Source of the DNA: CAVQGZ01 sp963714455
GTDB taxonomy: Bacteria > Actinomycetota > Actinomycetes > Jiangellales > Jiangellaceae
Length of the DNA stretch: 64,000 bases
Direction: 5' to 3'
Assembly (NCBI GenBank): GCA_963714455.1
Contig: CAVQON010000019.1
Coordinates: forward strand, 62,001-126,000
Below, in pieces: positions 41,201-51,500 of the stretch (position 1 is its first letter; every line of letters begins with the position of its first letter). A program made the position numbers and the translations under genes. The notes under the pieces are model-generated. The model did not search any database. It saw only the letters and a list, made by a program, of their open reading frames with translations, and was not told where the DNA came from.

Positions 41201-41758
41201 CAGCATGACGTCGCGACCAGCCGCCTCGATGGCTGCCCGGGAGCCGGCGATGGCGGCCTTGGCCTGAAGCACGTCCTGCGCGGTCTCGACGAGCACCGCG
41301 TCGACCCCGCCGGCCACCATCGCCTCGGCCTGGGTGCGGTAGGCCTCGCGCAGCTCGAGGTAGGTCACGTGCCCCAGCGACGGCAGCTTGGTGCCCGGGC
41401 CGACCGAGCCGAGCACGTAGCGCGGCTGGTCCGGGGTCGAGAACGCGTCGGCGGCCTCGCGGGCGACGCGGGCACCCGCCCCGGCGAGCTCGGCGATGCG
41501 GTCGCTGATGTCGTACTCGCCGAGGTTGGCCAGGTTGGCCCCGAACGTGTTGGTCTCGATGCAGTCCACCCCGACGGCCAGGTAGGCCTCGTGCACCGAG
41601 CGCACCAGGTCGGGCCGGGTGACGTTGAGGATCTCGTTGCAGCCCTCGTAGGAGTCGAAGTCGTCCAGGGACGGGTCGCCGGCCTGCAGCATGGTGCCCA
41701 TGGCGCCGTCGGCCACCAGGACGCGGTGGGCCAGGGCATCACGCAGAGAGATCGGCAC
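38264..41758 (-). CDS. metH: Cobalamin-dependent methionine synthase
   Basis: A full four-module MetH of about 1164 residues. The homocysteine domain carries the zinc cysteines GLNCATGPAEMSEHL and GGCCGTTPEHLRHVV. The folate domain has ERTNANGSKAFREAML. The B12 cap and Rossmann part contain GDVHDIGKNLVDIILTNNGY, with the cobalt-binding His. The SAM reactivation domain ends in RYSFGYPACPDLEYRADMV. It methylates homocysteine from 5-methyl-THF. The start is probably GTG 41758 (MPISLRDALAHRVLVADGAM); the open frame to 41821 overlaps the divergent PAC2 gene. Only 52 bases separate the two starts, with no cobalamin riboswitch. Confidence 0.97.
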   Translation of the reverse strand: MPISLRDALAHRVLVADGAMGTMLQAGDPSLDDFDSYEGCNEILNVTRPDLVRSVHEAYLAVGVDCIETNTFGANLANLGEYDISDRIAELAGAGARVAREAADAFSTPDQPRYVLGSVGPGTKLPSLGHVTYLELREAYRTQAEAMVAGGVDAVLVETAQDVLQAKAAIAGSRAAIEAAGRDVMLIVQVTVEATGTMLLGTEIGAALTALEPLGIDMIGLNCATGPAEMSEHLRHLSQHAIIGVSCMPNAGLPVLTSDGAHYPLSPVELADAHERFVADYGLGLVGGCCGTTPEHLRHVVERVGRRAPAPRRPRPEPGASSLYAHVPFRQDVSYLAIGERTNANGSKAFREAMLEQRWDDCVEIARSMTREGAHLIDLCVDYVGRDGVADMTELASRLATASTLPVVLDSTEPDVLAAGLARLGGRAVVNSVNYEDGDGPGSRFARIMPLVSEHGCAVVALTIDEEGQARTADWKVRVADRLVGDLTGEWGMRPDDILIDPLTFPIATGQEETRRDGIETIEAIREIKARHPRVQTVLGLSNVSFGLAPAARVVLNSVFLHECVKAGLDAAIVNPARILPLARIPEEQAQLALDLVYDRRTSEYDPLTAFLDAFAGDAGTLSAADAEEELAGLGVFARLERRIVDGLPKGLEPDLDEALALRPALDIVNDTLLSGMRTVGELFGSGAMQLPFVLQSAEVMKTAVAYLEPHMDRVEGEESEGKATIVLATVKGDVHDIGKNLVDIILTNNGYRVVNIGIKQPVNAILDAAAEHDADVIGMSGLLVKSTVIMKENLEEMNQRGVAARWPVILGGAALTRAYVDDDLASLYEGEVRYARDAFEGLRLMDAIVTAKRSGADDLADALPQRRGRRVARRPPARTEPVVLPARSDVATDVDVPTPPFWGSRVVKGIALAEYAKYLDERATFLGQWGLKPTRGGDGPGYDELVETEGRPRLRGWLERVQAEGMLEAAVVYGYWPCYADGDTLVLLDPATRDPGDEVARFAFPRQHRDRYLCLADYFRPKESGELDVIALQLVTVGNRVSEAAAELFAQHAYRDYLELHGLSVQLAEALAEYWHTRVRDELGIGGSDAASLAGLLKLEYRGARYSFGYPACPDLEYRADMVRLLGAERIGVAISEELQLHPEQSTDAIVVHHPEAIYFNAG

Positions 41759-41810
41759 GACGCACAAGGGTAAGCGGTCGGCACCACGGCGACTGCGTAG
41801 TCTGACGCGC

Positions 41811-42662
41811 GTGAAGATCACGCTCAGCCGGCCGCTGGACCGGCCGATCGTCGTGGCCGCCTTCGAGGGCTGGAACGACGCAGGCGAGGCCGCCTCCAGG
41901 TCGGTGGCACACCTGAGCGAGATGAGCGACGCGAGCGTCGTCGGTGAGATCGACCCCGAGGACTACTACGACTACCAGGTCAACCGCCCCACCATCACCC
42001 TGGACGAGGGCGGGGTGCGTCGCATCGAGTGGCGCACCACCCGGCTGCTGGCCGGTCGGCTGGGCGAGTCGGGCCCCGACCTGCTGCTCGTGCGGGGCAT
42101 CGAGCCGAGCATCCGCTGGCGGGGGTTCACCCGTGAGCTCACCGAGGTGTGCCGGGCGGTTGACGCCGCGCAGGTGGTGCTGCTCGGGGCGCTGCTCGCC
42201 GACACCCCGCACGGCCGGGCCTTCCCGGTCACCGGTGTGAGCAGCAGCGAGGCTCTTGCCGCGCGGCTTCAGCTCGAGCCCGCCTCCTACACCGGGCCGA
42301 CCGGCATCATCGGCGTCCTCGCCGAGGCCCTGCACGACGCCGGCCTGCCGGTCGTGTCGTACTGGGCCTCCGTCCCGTACTACGTCGGCCAGCCGCCGAA
42401 CCCGAAGGCCACCCTCGCGTTGCTGCGACGGGTCGAGGACGCGATCGACACCCCGCTCGACCTGGCCGAGCTGCCGGACGAGGCGGCCGCGTGGGAGCGG
42501 GCCGTCGACGAGATGGTCGGCGACGACGAAGAGCTGGCCGAGATCATCGAGCAGCTCGAGGAGCAGGCCGACTCCGAGCGCCTCGAGTCGGCCTCCGGTG
42601 ACTCCATCGCCGCGGAGTTCGAGCGCTACCTTCGCCGGCGCCGCCCCGACAGCCCAGGCTGA
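41811..42662 (+). CDS. PAC2 family protein (proteasome assembly chaperone-like fold)
   Basis: The 283-residue product starts MKITLSRPLDRPIVVAAFEGWNDAGEAASR; the AFEGWNDAG block defines bacterial PAC2 proteins. Further conserved parts are DYQVNRPTITLD, PDLLLVRGIEPSIRWRGFT, LLGALLADTPHGRAFPVTG and GPTGIIGVLAEAL. The C-terminal third is acidic and helical (LEEQADSERLESASGDS). The fold is shared with eukaryotic proteasome assembly chaperones, but a role for the bacterial protein has not been shown. It corresponds to Rv2125 beside metH. It ends three bases from the corrected mshC stop, convergent. Confidence 0.92.
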   Translation: MKITLSRPLDRPIVVAAFEGWNDAGEAASRSVAHLSEMSDASVVGEIDPEDYYDYQVNRPTITLDEGGVRRIEWRTTRLLAGRLGESGPDLLLVRGIEPSIRWRGFTRELTEVCRAVDAAQVVLLGALLADTPHGRAFPVTGVSSSEALAARLQLEPASYTGPTGIIGVLAEALHDAGLPVVSYWASVPYYVGQPPNPKATLALLRRVEDAIDTPLDLAELPDEAAAWERAVDEMVGDDEELAEIIEQLEEQADSERLESASGDSIAAEFERYLRRRRPDSPG

Positions 42663-42665
42663 GCC

Positions 42666-43900
42666 TCAACCGGTACGCAGGTCGAGCCCGAGCAGGGCGT
42701 CGGCGGCGTCGGCGACGAGCCCCGGCGCGGTCGGGTCGTCGCCCTGCCGCAGGTGCACCGCGTCGGCCCACCGGTCGAGCGCGCGCAGCGCCCGCGGCGC
42801 GTCGAGGTCGTCGGCGATGGCCGCGCGCACGGCTTCGCGCACCTCTGCCGCGGGTGGTCCTGCCGGGGCGGCCACGGCCTGCGACCAGCGGCGTACTCGC
42901 GTCGTGGCCGCGCAAGGTCGTGCTCGCCCCACTCCCAGTCGGTGCGGTAGTGGTGGTCGAGCAGGCCAGCCCTGATCGTCGTGCCGCTCACCCCGTCGGC
43001 CAGCAGCCGCGACACGAACACGAGGTTGCCGCGTGACTTCGACATCTTCTCCCCGTCCAGACCGACCATGGCGGCGTGCACGAAGCGGCGGGCGAACGGC
43101 CACGACCCGGTGGCGACGTGCGCCAGGGACGCACACATCTCGTGGTGGGGGTAGGCCAGGTCGCTGCCGCCACCCTGGACGTCGAACGACATGCCCAGGT
43201 GCTCCAGGGCGATCGCGGTGCACTCCACGTGCCACCCGGGCCGACCGTGGCCCAGCGCGGTGTCCCAGGCGGGCTCGTCGGGGCGGGCGGCTTGCCACAG
43301 CAGCGGGTCGAGCGGGTGACGCTTGCCCACCCGGTGGGGGTCCCCGCCACGCTCGGCGCACAGCCTCTCCATCTGTGCGGCGTCCAGACGGGCGACGCCG
43401 CCGAAGCGCGGGTCCGACGACAGCGAGAAGTAGAGGTCGTCCTGCACCCGGTACACCGCACCGGCAGCGTCCAGGCGTCCCACGGCGTCGACGACGAGGT
43501 CCATCGACTCCACGGCGCCCACGTACCAGGTGGGCGGCAGCACACGCAGAGCGGCCATGTCGGTGCGGAACAACGCCGTCTCGCGGTCGGCGAGGGCGCG
43601 CCAGTCCTCACCCGTCGCGACAGCGCGTTCGAGCAGGGGGTCGTCGATGTCGGTGACGTTCTGCACGTAGTCGACCCGGTGCCCGGCGTCACGCCAGGCC
43701 CGGTGCAGCAGGTCGAAGGTGATGTAGGTGAAGGCGTGGCCGAGGTGTGTCGCGTCGTACGGGGTGATGCCGCAGACGTACATGCGGGCGAGCGCTCCGG
43801 GTGTCACGGGTGCGAGGCGGCCCGCCGGCGCGTCGAAGAGACGCACGGGGCGACCCGCGCCCGGCAGGTCGGGGCGGTCCGGTGCGGTCCAGGTCTCCAC
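42666..43900 (-). CDS. mshC: Mycothiol ligase MshC (frameshifted near 42921)
   Basis: A CysS-like ligase that joins cysteine to GlcN-inositol in mycothiol synthesis. Visible are MYVCGITPYDATHLGHAFTY (zinc Cys and HIGH-type loop), VQNVTDIDDPLLERA, GWHVECTAIALEHLG (zinc ligands), GGSDLAYPHHEMCASL and MVGLDGEKMSKSRGN (KMSKS). The open frame follows the family to WEWGEHDLA. Beyond that the true C-terminal helices (RVRRWSQAVAAPAGPPAAEV to LGLDLRTG) lie in another frame ending at 42666. Adding one base in the run GCGCGGCC (42918-42925) restores a continuous protein of about 411 residues; without it the tail is Arg/Pro nonsense ending at 42626. Either a sequencing error or a recent loss of mycothiol synthesis. 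Confidence 0.9.
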
Positions 43901-43914
43901 GAGACGACGAGCCT

Positions 43915-44087
43915 AGGGCGTGTCCCGCCATGGGTTCGGGGTGGGTTGCGGCAGTCGCGGGGGAGTGCATGATCGTCACGTCATGACCGATGAGCAGTAG
44001 GCGTTGCTTGAGCCGTTGCTTCCGCAGCGCCAGCGCGCCAGGTGGTCAAGGTCCCCCCTGGCTCCGATGAACCACGAGACACGCCCT
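43915..44087. mobile_element. 173-bp IS remnant (MITE-like) with inverted ends
   Basis: The left end AGGGCGTGTCCCG (43915-43927) is matched in inverse by GACACGCCCT at the right end (44078-44087), read on the other strand as AGGGCGTGTCTCG. Between them are the first codons of an IS5-like transposase (43983 onward). The rest of the transposase is deleted, so the element cannot move by itself. It starts 15 bases upstream of mshC and ends 22 bases before the MarR gene. No clear target duplication is seen. Confidence 0.7.
43983..44040 (+). pseudogene. IS5-like transposase N-terminal fragment with internal stop
   Basis: Reading from ATG 43983 gives MTDEQ, a TAG stop (43998-44000), then ALLEPLLPQRQRAR. 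IS5-family transposases begin MTDEQWALLEPLLP, so the stop stands exactly at the conserved Trp (TGG to TAG). The homology ends after about 18 codons, where the element is truncated. Confidence 0.75.
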
Positions 44088-44108
44088 TGTCGCGGATAGG
44101 ATCCCGAT

Positions 44109-44948
44109 GTGTCCGAGGCCGCGACGGAAGACCGACAGAAAGTGCTGTCTTCCACCTACGCTCTGCTGATCGGGCAGTCGGTCGAGCTCACCCATATCGC
44201 CAGCACCACCCTCGGTGAAGGCAACACCGGCAACAGAGCCATTCAGATTCTTCTCGCTATCCACGCTGACCCCGGCGCAAGCCCGAGCAAGCTCGCCGAC
44301 CGTCTCGGCCTAGCGCGCAGCGCCGTGGCTCGAGCGATCAGCACCCTGGAGGACCGTGGCTTGGTCTTGCGTAGGTCGGATCGCCAAGACCGCAGGGTGA
44401 TGCACCTGACGATCACTGACGCGGGTCGGGGACGGATCGAGTTGTTCGAGCGCGAGCTGGCGCGGTACTTCGGTTCCGTGGCCCCGAGCGTTCAGGAGCT
44501 GCTGGATGCCTGGCAGGGGGAGCGGTTGGTACTCGCCAAGGGCCACGTGGCCCCGTTGGCCGCAGCCTCTGCGCTCGCCAGCACGGGAGGCGCCTACGTG
44601 CAGGACGTTCAGGCTGCCCTGGAGCCTTTCGGCATCAGCCACGCCGCTGACCGATTCGCGATATCGCTGCTGAACGAGCGCAAGGGGCTTCAGCCAGTCC
44701 AGCTCGCCAGGGCACTTCGCCTCACGACCGGCGGCGTCAGCCAGCTCGTCGACCGCCTCGAGGCCAGGAACCTGGTACGCCGCACCCATCTCAGCGGTGG
44801 GGATCGGCGTGCCGTGGTCATCACCCTGACCGACCGGGGCGACGAGGCTGCAGCGGTCATGCTGGATGCCTTGGACGCCCACGCGCCCGCCATTCGCGAG
44901 GCGCTGGCCCTGATTACCCGAGTCGAGCAGATTCCGGGCGCCGCCTGA
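44109..44948 (+). CDS. Tandem-domain MarR-family regulator
   Basis: A 279-residue protein with two successive MarR winged-helix units. Unit 1 (about 35-125) has ASPSKLADRLGLARSAVARA, the recognition helix, and LVLRRSDRQDRRVMHLTITD, the wing. Unit 2 (about 150-275) has LQPVQLARALRLTTGGVSQL and LVRRTHLSGGDRRAVVITLT. MarR proteins normally have one unit of about 150 residues and dimerise; this looks like a fused, pseudo-symmetric dimer. The ligand is unknown. It starts 22 bases after the IS remnant; the adjacent lipoprotein/adhesin genes, convergent to it, or its own promoter are possible targets. Confidence 0.88.
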   Translation: MSEAATEDRQKVLSSTYALLIGQSVELTHIASTTLGEGNTGNRAIQILLAIHADPGASPSKLADRLGLARSAVARAISTLEDRGLVLRRSDRQDRRVMHLTITDAGRGRIELFERELARYFGSVAPSVQELLDAWQGERLVLAKGHVAPLAAASALASTGGAYVQDVQAALEPFGISHAADRFAISLLNERKGLQPVQLARALRLTTGGVSQLVDRLEARNLVRRTHLSGGDRRAVVITLTDRGDEAAAVMLDALDAHAPAIREALALITRVEQIPGAA

Positions 44949-44998
44949 TCCTTGACGGGCCACGCGCTCTGGACGATGGCTGGCGCAGATTGCCTGTG

Positions 44999-45499
44999 TC
45001 ACCCGTCTGCGAGTGTTCCGGCGCGAGCAAGCACCACACACTGGCCCGCATCCGCGGGCAGGTCTCCCGATGCGCTCCACGTCACCGTCTCACCTGACGG
45101 CACACCCTTCTCGGTAACGGCCAGCTGCATGAGCGAGTCAGTCGAGTTCGGGGCGTTCCACGAGATGACAATCGCGATGTCACGATCGCCATCGGCTGAG
45201 TTGACGACCGTGCCCTCGGCCGTCACCCGCCCCGCCTCCGTGGGGCAGGAGTCGACTGAGACGTCGGCAACGATGCCGTCCCAGCCGTCGACGAGGGCCG
45301 GCACCTGCTCGATCTCGCCATCAGGCGTCTCCTCGTCGGTTGACGGCGCGTCCGGAGTGAACCCGACTGTCGGCGAAGCAGGCGCTGCCTCCTCGCCGCC
45401 TGAGTCCGAGGCGGCTGAAGGGTCGGTGGATGCTGTGCAAGCGCCCATCCCGCCGAGCGCCGCAAGGGCAGCGATCACGTGCCACGCTCGGTTCCTCAC
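44999..45499 (-). CDS. Putative lipoprotein of unknown function
   Basis: The 166-residue product has a lipoprotein signal (VIAALAALGGMGAC) with the lipobox Cys at residue 21. A Ser/Asp/Glu/Pro-rich linker (about 22-75) and a compact beta domain with two Cys (VSVDSCPTEAGRVTAEGTVV and GQCVVLARAG) follow, suggesting one disulfide and an Ig- or FxLD-like fold. Function unknown. The GTG start has GAGGAAGAGGAG upstream and lies 36 bases after the adhesin stop on the same strand, so the two are probably co-transcribed and act at the cell surface. Confidence 0.78.
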   Translation of the reverse strand: MRNRAWHVIAALAALGGMGACTASTDPSAASDSGGEEAAPASPTVGFTPDAPSTDEETPDGEIEQVPALVDGWDGIVADVSVDSCPTEAGRVTAEGTVVNSADGDRDIAIVISWNAPNSTDSLMQLAVTEKGVPSGETVTWSASGDLPADAGQCVVLARAGTLADG

Positions 45500-45535
45500 G
45501 CCGACTCCTCTTCCTCCCTCGATCTGACGGTGGGG

Positions 45536-48500
45536 CTACGCGAGCCTCCTGCTGGGACGCCTTGCCCCGAGCTGAAGGAGAAGGCCCGTCACCATCAGCA
45601 GGATCGCGACGGGGACGATCGGACCCAGCCAAGGACTCGGTCCCGTTGAGGGGAGCGAGGGTGGCGTTGACGTCCCTGGCGTGATTGTCGCAGGCGTCGG
45701 CGGGACGACCACCGTCACCGTGTCGGTCGGGGTCAGCGGCGGCCCCGTCGGCGGTGTCCCCGTCGCCGTGGCCGTGTTGTTCACAGCGCCGGCATCCAGG
45801 TCAGCCTGGGTCACCGCATAGGTGGCCGTGCACTCCAGCACCGCACCCGGCGGCAGCGTCACCGGGGTGGTCACCGAGGTGCCCACCGGCGACTGACAGC
45901 TCAGCGCCGACAACCCGGGTAGCGGGTCAGTGATGTCCGCATCCGTCAGCGTCACGTTCCCGGTGTTCGTCGCGGTGAACGTGTAGGTGATCGTCTCGGC
46001 CACCCTCGACACCGTGGTCTTGTCGGCCACCTTCTCCAGAGTCAGGCCCGGGGACTGTGTCCCGGGCACCGTCACCGTGTCGGTCGGGGTCAGCGGCGGA
46101 CCGGTCGGGGGTGTGCCCGTCGCCGTGGCCGTGTTGCTCACTGCCCCGGCATCCAGGTCCGCCTGCGTGACTGCATAGGTGGCCGTGCACTCCAGCACCC
46201 CACCCGGGCCCAGCGTCACCGGGGTGGTCACCGAGGTGCCCACCGGCGACTGACAGCTCAGCGCCGACAACCCGGGTAGCGGGTCGAGTGATGTCCACAT
46301 CGGTCAACGTCACGTTCCCGGTGTTCGTCGCGGTGAACGTGTAGATGATCTCATCGCCCACCATCGACACCGAGGTCACGTCGGCCACCTTGTCCAGGGT
46401 GAGCGCCGGCGTCTGCTCCACCGGCACTCCGACTGTGTCGGGAGGCGTCAGGCGCGGACCGGTCGGCGGGGTCCCGGTCGCGGTGGCGGTGTTGAACACC
46501 GCACCGGAGTCCAGATCAGCCTGGGTCACCTCATACGTCGCGGTGCACTCCAGCACCTCGGTCGGCGCCAACGTCAACGGCTGGACAGGCGCGCAGACCA
46601 GATCCGACAACCCGGGTAGCGGGTCAGTGATGCTCACATCGGTCAACGTCACGTTGCCGGCGTTCTCAGCGGTGAACGTGTAGGTGATCACATCATCCGG
46701 CGCCGCCACCGACGTCACGTCGGCGACCTTCTCCAGGGTCAGATCCGGCGTCTGCGCACCCGGCACCCGCACCGTGTCCGTCGGGGTCAACGGCGGACCC
46801 GTCGGCGGTTGCCCAGTCGCGGTCGCCGTGTTGCTCACCGAGCCGGCATCCAGATCAGCCTGCGTCACCGCATACGTCGCCGTGCACTCCAGCACCTCGG
46901 TCGGCGCCAACGTCACCGGCTGCGTCACCGACGTGCCCCCCGGCGACTCACAGCTCAGCGCCGACAACCCGGGTAGCGGGTCGACGATGCTCACATCGGT
47001 CAGCGTCTGGTTCCCGGTGTTCGTCGCGGTGAACGTGTAGACGATCTCATCGCCCACCATCGACACCAAGGTCACGTCCGCCACCTTGTCCAACGTCAGC
47101 GCCGGCGTCTGCGCCACCGGCACTCCGACCGTGTCGGGAGGCGTCAGGCGCGGACCGGTCGGCGGGGTCCCGGTCGCCGTGGCCGTGTTGAACACCGCAC
47201 CGGAGTCCAGATCAGCCTGGGTCACCTCATACGTCGCGGTGCACTCCAGCACCCCACCCGGGTCCAGGGTCGTCGGCTGGCCCGGTGTGCAGCTCAGCGC
47301 CGACAACCCGGGTAGCGGGTCGTCAATGCTCACATCGGTCAACGACACGTTCCCCGTGTTCTCCGCGGTGAACGTGTAGGTGATGGTCTCCCCCACGATC
47401 GACACCGAAGGCTTGTCCGCCACCTTGTCGAACGTCAGATCCGGCGTCTGCGCACCCGGCACCCGCACCGTGTCCGTCGGGGTCAACGGCGGACCCGTCG
47501 GTGGAGTTCCCGTCGCCGTCGCGGTGTTGCTCACCGAACCGGCATCCAGATCAGCCTGCGTCACCGCATACGTCGCCGTGCACTCCAGCACCTCGGTCGG
47601 CGCCAACGTCAACGGCTGGCCCGGCGCGCAGACCAGATCCGACAACCCGGGTAGCGGGTCAGTGATGCTCACATCGGTCAGCGACTGGTTGCCGGTGTTC
47701 TCCGCGGCGAACGTGTAGGTGATCGTCTCCCCCACCATCGACACCGAGGTCACGTCGGCCACCTTGTCCAACGTCAGCGCCGGCGTCTGCGCCACCGGCA
47801 CACCGACGGTGTCGGGAGGAGTGAGGCGCGGACCGGTCGGCGGGGTCCCGGTCGCGGTGGCGGTGTTGAACACCGCACCGGAGTCCAGATCAGCCTGGGT
47901 CACCGCATACGTCGCCGTGCATGCCAGCACCCCACCCGGGTCCAGCGTCGTCGGCTGGCCCGGCGTGCAGACCAGATCCGACAACCCCGGCAACGGGTCG
48001 TCAATGCTCACGTCGGTCAGCGTCTGGTTCCCGGTGTTGGTCGCGGTGAACGTGTAGCCGATCTCATCGCCCACCATCGAGACCGACGCCACATCGGCCA
48101 CCTTGTCCAGGGTCAGATCGGGAGTCTGCGCCACCGGCACCCGCACCGTGTCCGTCGGGGTCAACGGCGGACCTGTCGGCGGTTGCCCAGTCGCGGTCGC
48201 CGTGTTGCTCACCGCACCGGCATCCAGATCAGGTTGCGTCACCGCATACGTCGCCGTGCACTCCAGCACCTCGGTCGGGTCCAGCGTCACCGGCTGCGTC
48301 ACGGACGTGCCCACCGGCGACTCACAGCTCAGCGCCGACAACCCGGGTAGTGGGTCTGTGATGCTCACATCGGTCAACGTCACGTTCCCCGTGTTCTCGG
48401 CGGTGAACGTGTAGACGATCTCATCGCCCACCGTCGACACCGAGCCCACATCGGCGATCTTGTCCAGGGTCAGCGCCGGCGTCTGCTCCACCGGCACGCC

Positions 48501-51500
48501 GACCGTGTCGGGAGGCGTCAGGCGCGGACCGGTCGGCGGCGTGCCCGTCGCCGTGGCCGTGTTGAAGACCGCACCCGAATCCAAGTCCTCCAGCGTCACC
48601 GCATAGGTCGCGGTGCACTCCAGCACCCCACCCGGGTCCAGCGTCGTCGGCTGGCCCGGCGTGCAGACCAGATCCGACAACCCCGGCAACGGGTCGTCAA
48701 TGCTCACATCGGTCAGCGTCTGGTTCCCCGTGTTCTCGCGGTGAACGTATAGGTGATCATCTCCCCCACCATCGACACCGAGGTCTTGTCCGCCACCTTG
48801 TCGAACGTCAGATCCGGCGTCTGCGCCCCCGGCACCCGCACCGTGTCCGTCGGGGTCAACGGCGGACCGGTCGGCGGGTGCCCGTCGCCGTGGCCGTGTT
48901 GCTCACCGCACCGGCATCCAGATCAGCCTGCGTCACCGCATAGGTCGCCGTGCACTCCAGCACCCCACCCGGGTCCAGCGTCGTCGGCTGGCCCGGTGTG
49001 CAGACCAGATCCGACAACCCCGGCAACGGGTCAGCGATGCTCACATCGGTCAGCGTCTGGTTCCCGGTGTTCGTCGCGGTGAACGTGTAGGCGATCTCAT
49101 CGCCCACCATCGACACCGACGCCACATCTGCCATCTTGTCCAGGGTCAGACCTGGGGTCTGCGCCCCCGGCACCCGCACCGTGTCCGTCGGGGTCAGCGG
49201 CGGACCCGGTCGGCGGGGTCCCCGTCGCGGTCGCCGTGTTGCACACCGCACCGGCATCCAGGTCCGCCTGCGTCACCTCATACGTCGCCGTGCACTCCAG
49301 CACCGCACCCGGGTCCAACGTCGTCGGCTGGCCCGGCGTGCAGCTCAGCGCCGACAACCCGTCCAACGGGTCCGCAATGCTCACATCCGTCAGCGTCTGG
49401 TTCCCCGTGTTGGTCGCGGTGAACGTGTAGACGATCTCATCGCCCAGCACCGACACCGAGGTCACGTCGGCGACCTTCTCCAGCATCAGATCGGGGGTCT
49501 GGGTGCCACGGCACTGTCACCGTGTCGGTCGGGGTCAACGGCACGACCGGTCGGCGGGGTCCCCGTCGCCGTGGCCGTGTTGCTCACCGCACCGGCATCC
49601 AGGTCAGCCTGCGTCACCTCATACGTCGCCGTGCACTCCAGCACCCCACCCGGGTCCAGCGTCGTCGGCTGGCCCGGCGTGCAGACCAGATCCGACAACC
49701 CGTCCAACGGGTCGGCGATGCTCACATCCGTCAGCGTCTGGTTCCCCGTGTTGGTCGCGGTGAACGTATAGGTGATCGTCTCCCCCACACTCGGCAACGA
49801 GTCCACATCGGCGACCTTGTCCAAGGTCAGATCGGGGGTCTGGTGCCAGGCACTCGTCACCGTGTCCGTCGGGGTCAACGGCGGCCCGGTCGGCGGCGTC
49901 CCCGTCGCGGTCGCCGTGTTGGTCACCGCACCGGCATCCAGATCGGCCTGCGTCACCTCATACGACGCGCTGCACTCCAGCTGCTCGCCCGGGTCCAGTG
50001 TCGTCGGCTGGCCCGGCGTGCAGACCAGAGCCGACAGATCCGGCAGCGGGTCGGCGATGCTCGACATCGGTCAGCGTCACGTTCCCGGTGTTCTCGGCGG
50101 TGAACGTGTAGACGATCTCATCGCCCACCGCCGACACCGAGGTCACGTCGGCGACCTTGTCCAGCGTCAGGCCCGGGACCAACGCAGTGTTGGTGAATGT
50201 GCACGTGACATCGGTCGGATCGAGTGGGACCTGGTAGGTCCCGGTCAGGTCACCCGAGGTGTACGAGAGGCCATCAGCATCGGTGCAGGTCAGCTCTGTC
50301 GCAAAGGCAGTACTCCCCGACAGCGTCTCGGAGAGCGTCGACTGTCTCTCCCGCCAAGACCGGGACCGTCACGCTGTTCGAGTCAGTTGGCGCATCAGGT
50401 GCATTCGAGGTGGCGGTGCCGTCCGTCGACCCCTCGACCGTCAGAACCGCCGAATCACCGGGCTGGCCGCCTATCCACGCCTTCTCCAACGTGAGGTCGG
50501 CCCTCTTGATCGAGTTGTAGAGGCTGCAGGTGACGATCTCTTGCCCGATGCGAGGGATGTCGAAGCTGGGGCTCTGGCCGAAGTCACCGCTGACGATCCG
50601 GACATCGCCGTCCTCGTTTCGCAGTTCGCAGACGTAGTCGTCGTCCCCAGGTCGACCGGCGGCGAAGCCGTCCTCAAGTGTCTCGGTGACGGTGGCCCGC
50701 GAGTCCGACTCCTGGGGGTCAGGCTCCCACTGGAACTGCGCGAAGCCTTGGCCGTTCGTGGGCTCGGTCTTGGACGTCGCCGGAGCAGTATCCGGGAGGA
50801 TCCACGAGAACGAACCGTTGGGAACCTCGGGCTCGACGGTGATGTCCCAACCAGGAGCAGGCAGGTACTCGCCCGGCGTAGTCGTCTCCGTGAACTTGCG
50901 CACCGTGAGGGACGGCGAGCAGAGCTCCAGGACGATGGAACGCAATGCCTGGGCCAGGTCGCCGAAGTTGCGGACGGCTGCGACGTCGATGTCGTTGATG
51001 CTTGTGATCGCGCCGAGGTCAGCGTCGGTGACCAGTTGAGGGCCGGACACAGCCTTCAGTCGATCCTGGCTACGGGAGTTGCTGAGACCACTGCCGACCC
51101 CGACAGCGAGAACGCGGCTGCCCTGCGCCTTGGCTGCGTTCGCTTCCTCGATGGCACGGTTGACGGTTCGGTCGGCCCCCTGGCTGCGGAACGTGTTCCA
51201 GCCGGTGCCGCCGACTGTCTTGGGCGCGTCTTCCCCCTGCCTGTCCAACTGGAGGGCTGTGGGGTCACCGTCGGTGATGAAGACTACGAGCTGCTGCTGA
51301 CCGTCGTTGGCCTGGTCGAGGGCGGCATCCCAGTTGGTGTACTGGTCGGAATCGCGAGTGCTCCAGCGATCGTCATCACCCCAATTCCGTTGGAGGTATT
51401 CCCAGGTTGACGCGCTGCTCACGGGAGGGCGGGGGTTGTAGTAGCCGGCCAGTGCGGCCGCCAGAGGACCACTGGGCGCCAGGGCAGCGTCGTCGATGGT

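Noticed and set aside
38294..41773. Plus-strand frame of 1159 codons opposite metH
   Set aside because: Pure shadow of metH; His/Val/Gln-rich nonsense without any family motif.
41759..41810. Cobalamin riboswitch upstream of metH
   Set aside because: Only 52 bases separate metH and the divergent gene; no B12 box is present.
46000..50190. Possible CRISPR array because of regular repeats
   Set aside because: Units are about 345 bp, coding and contiguous without spacers; no cas genes are present.
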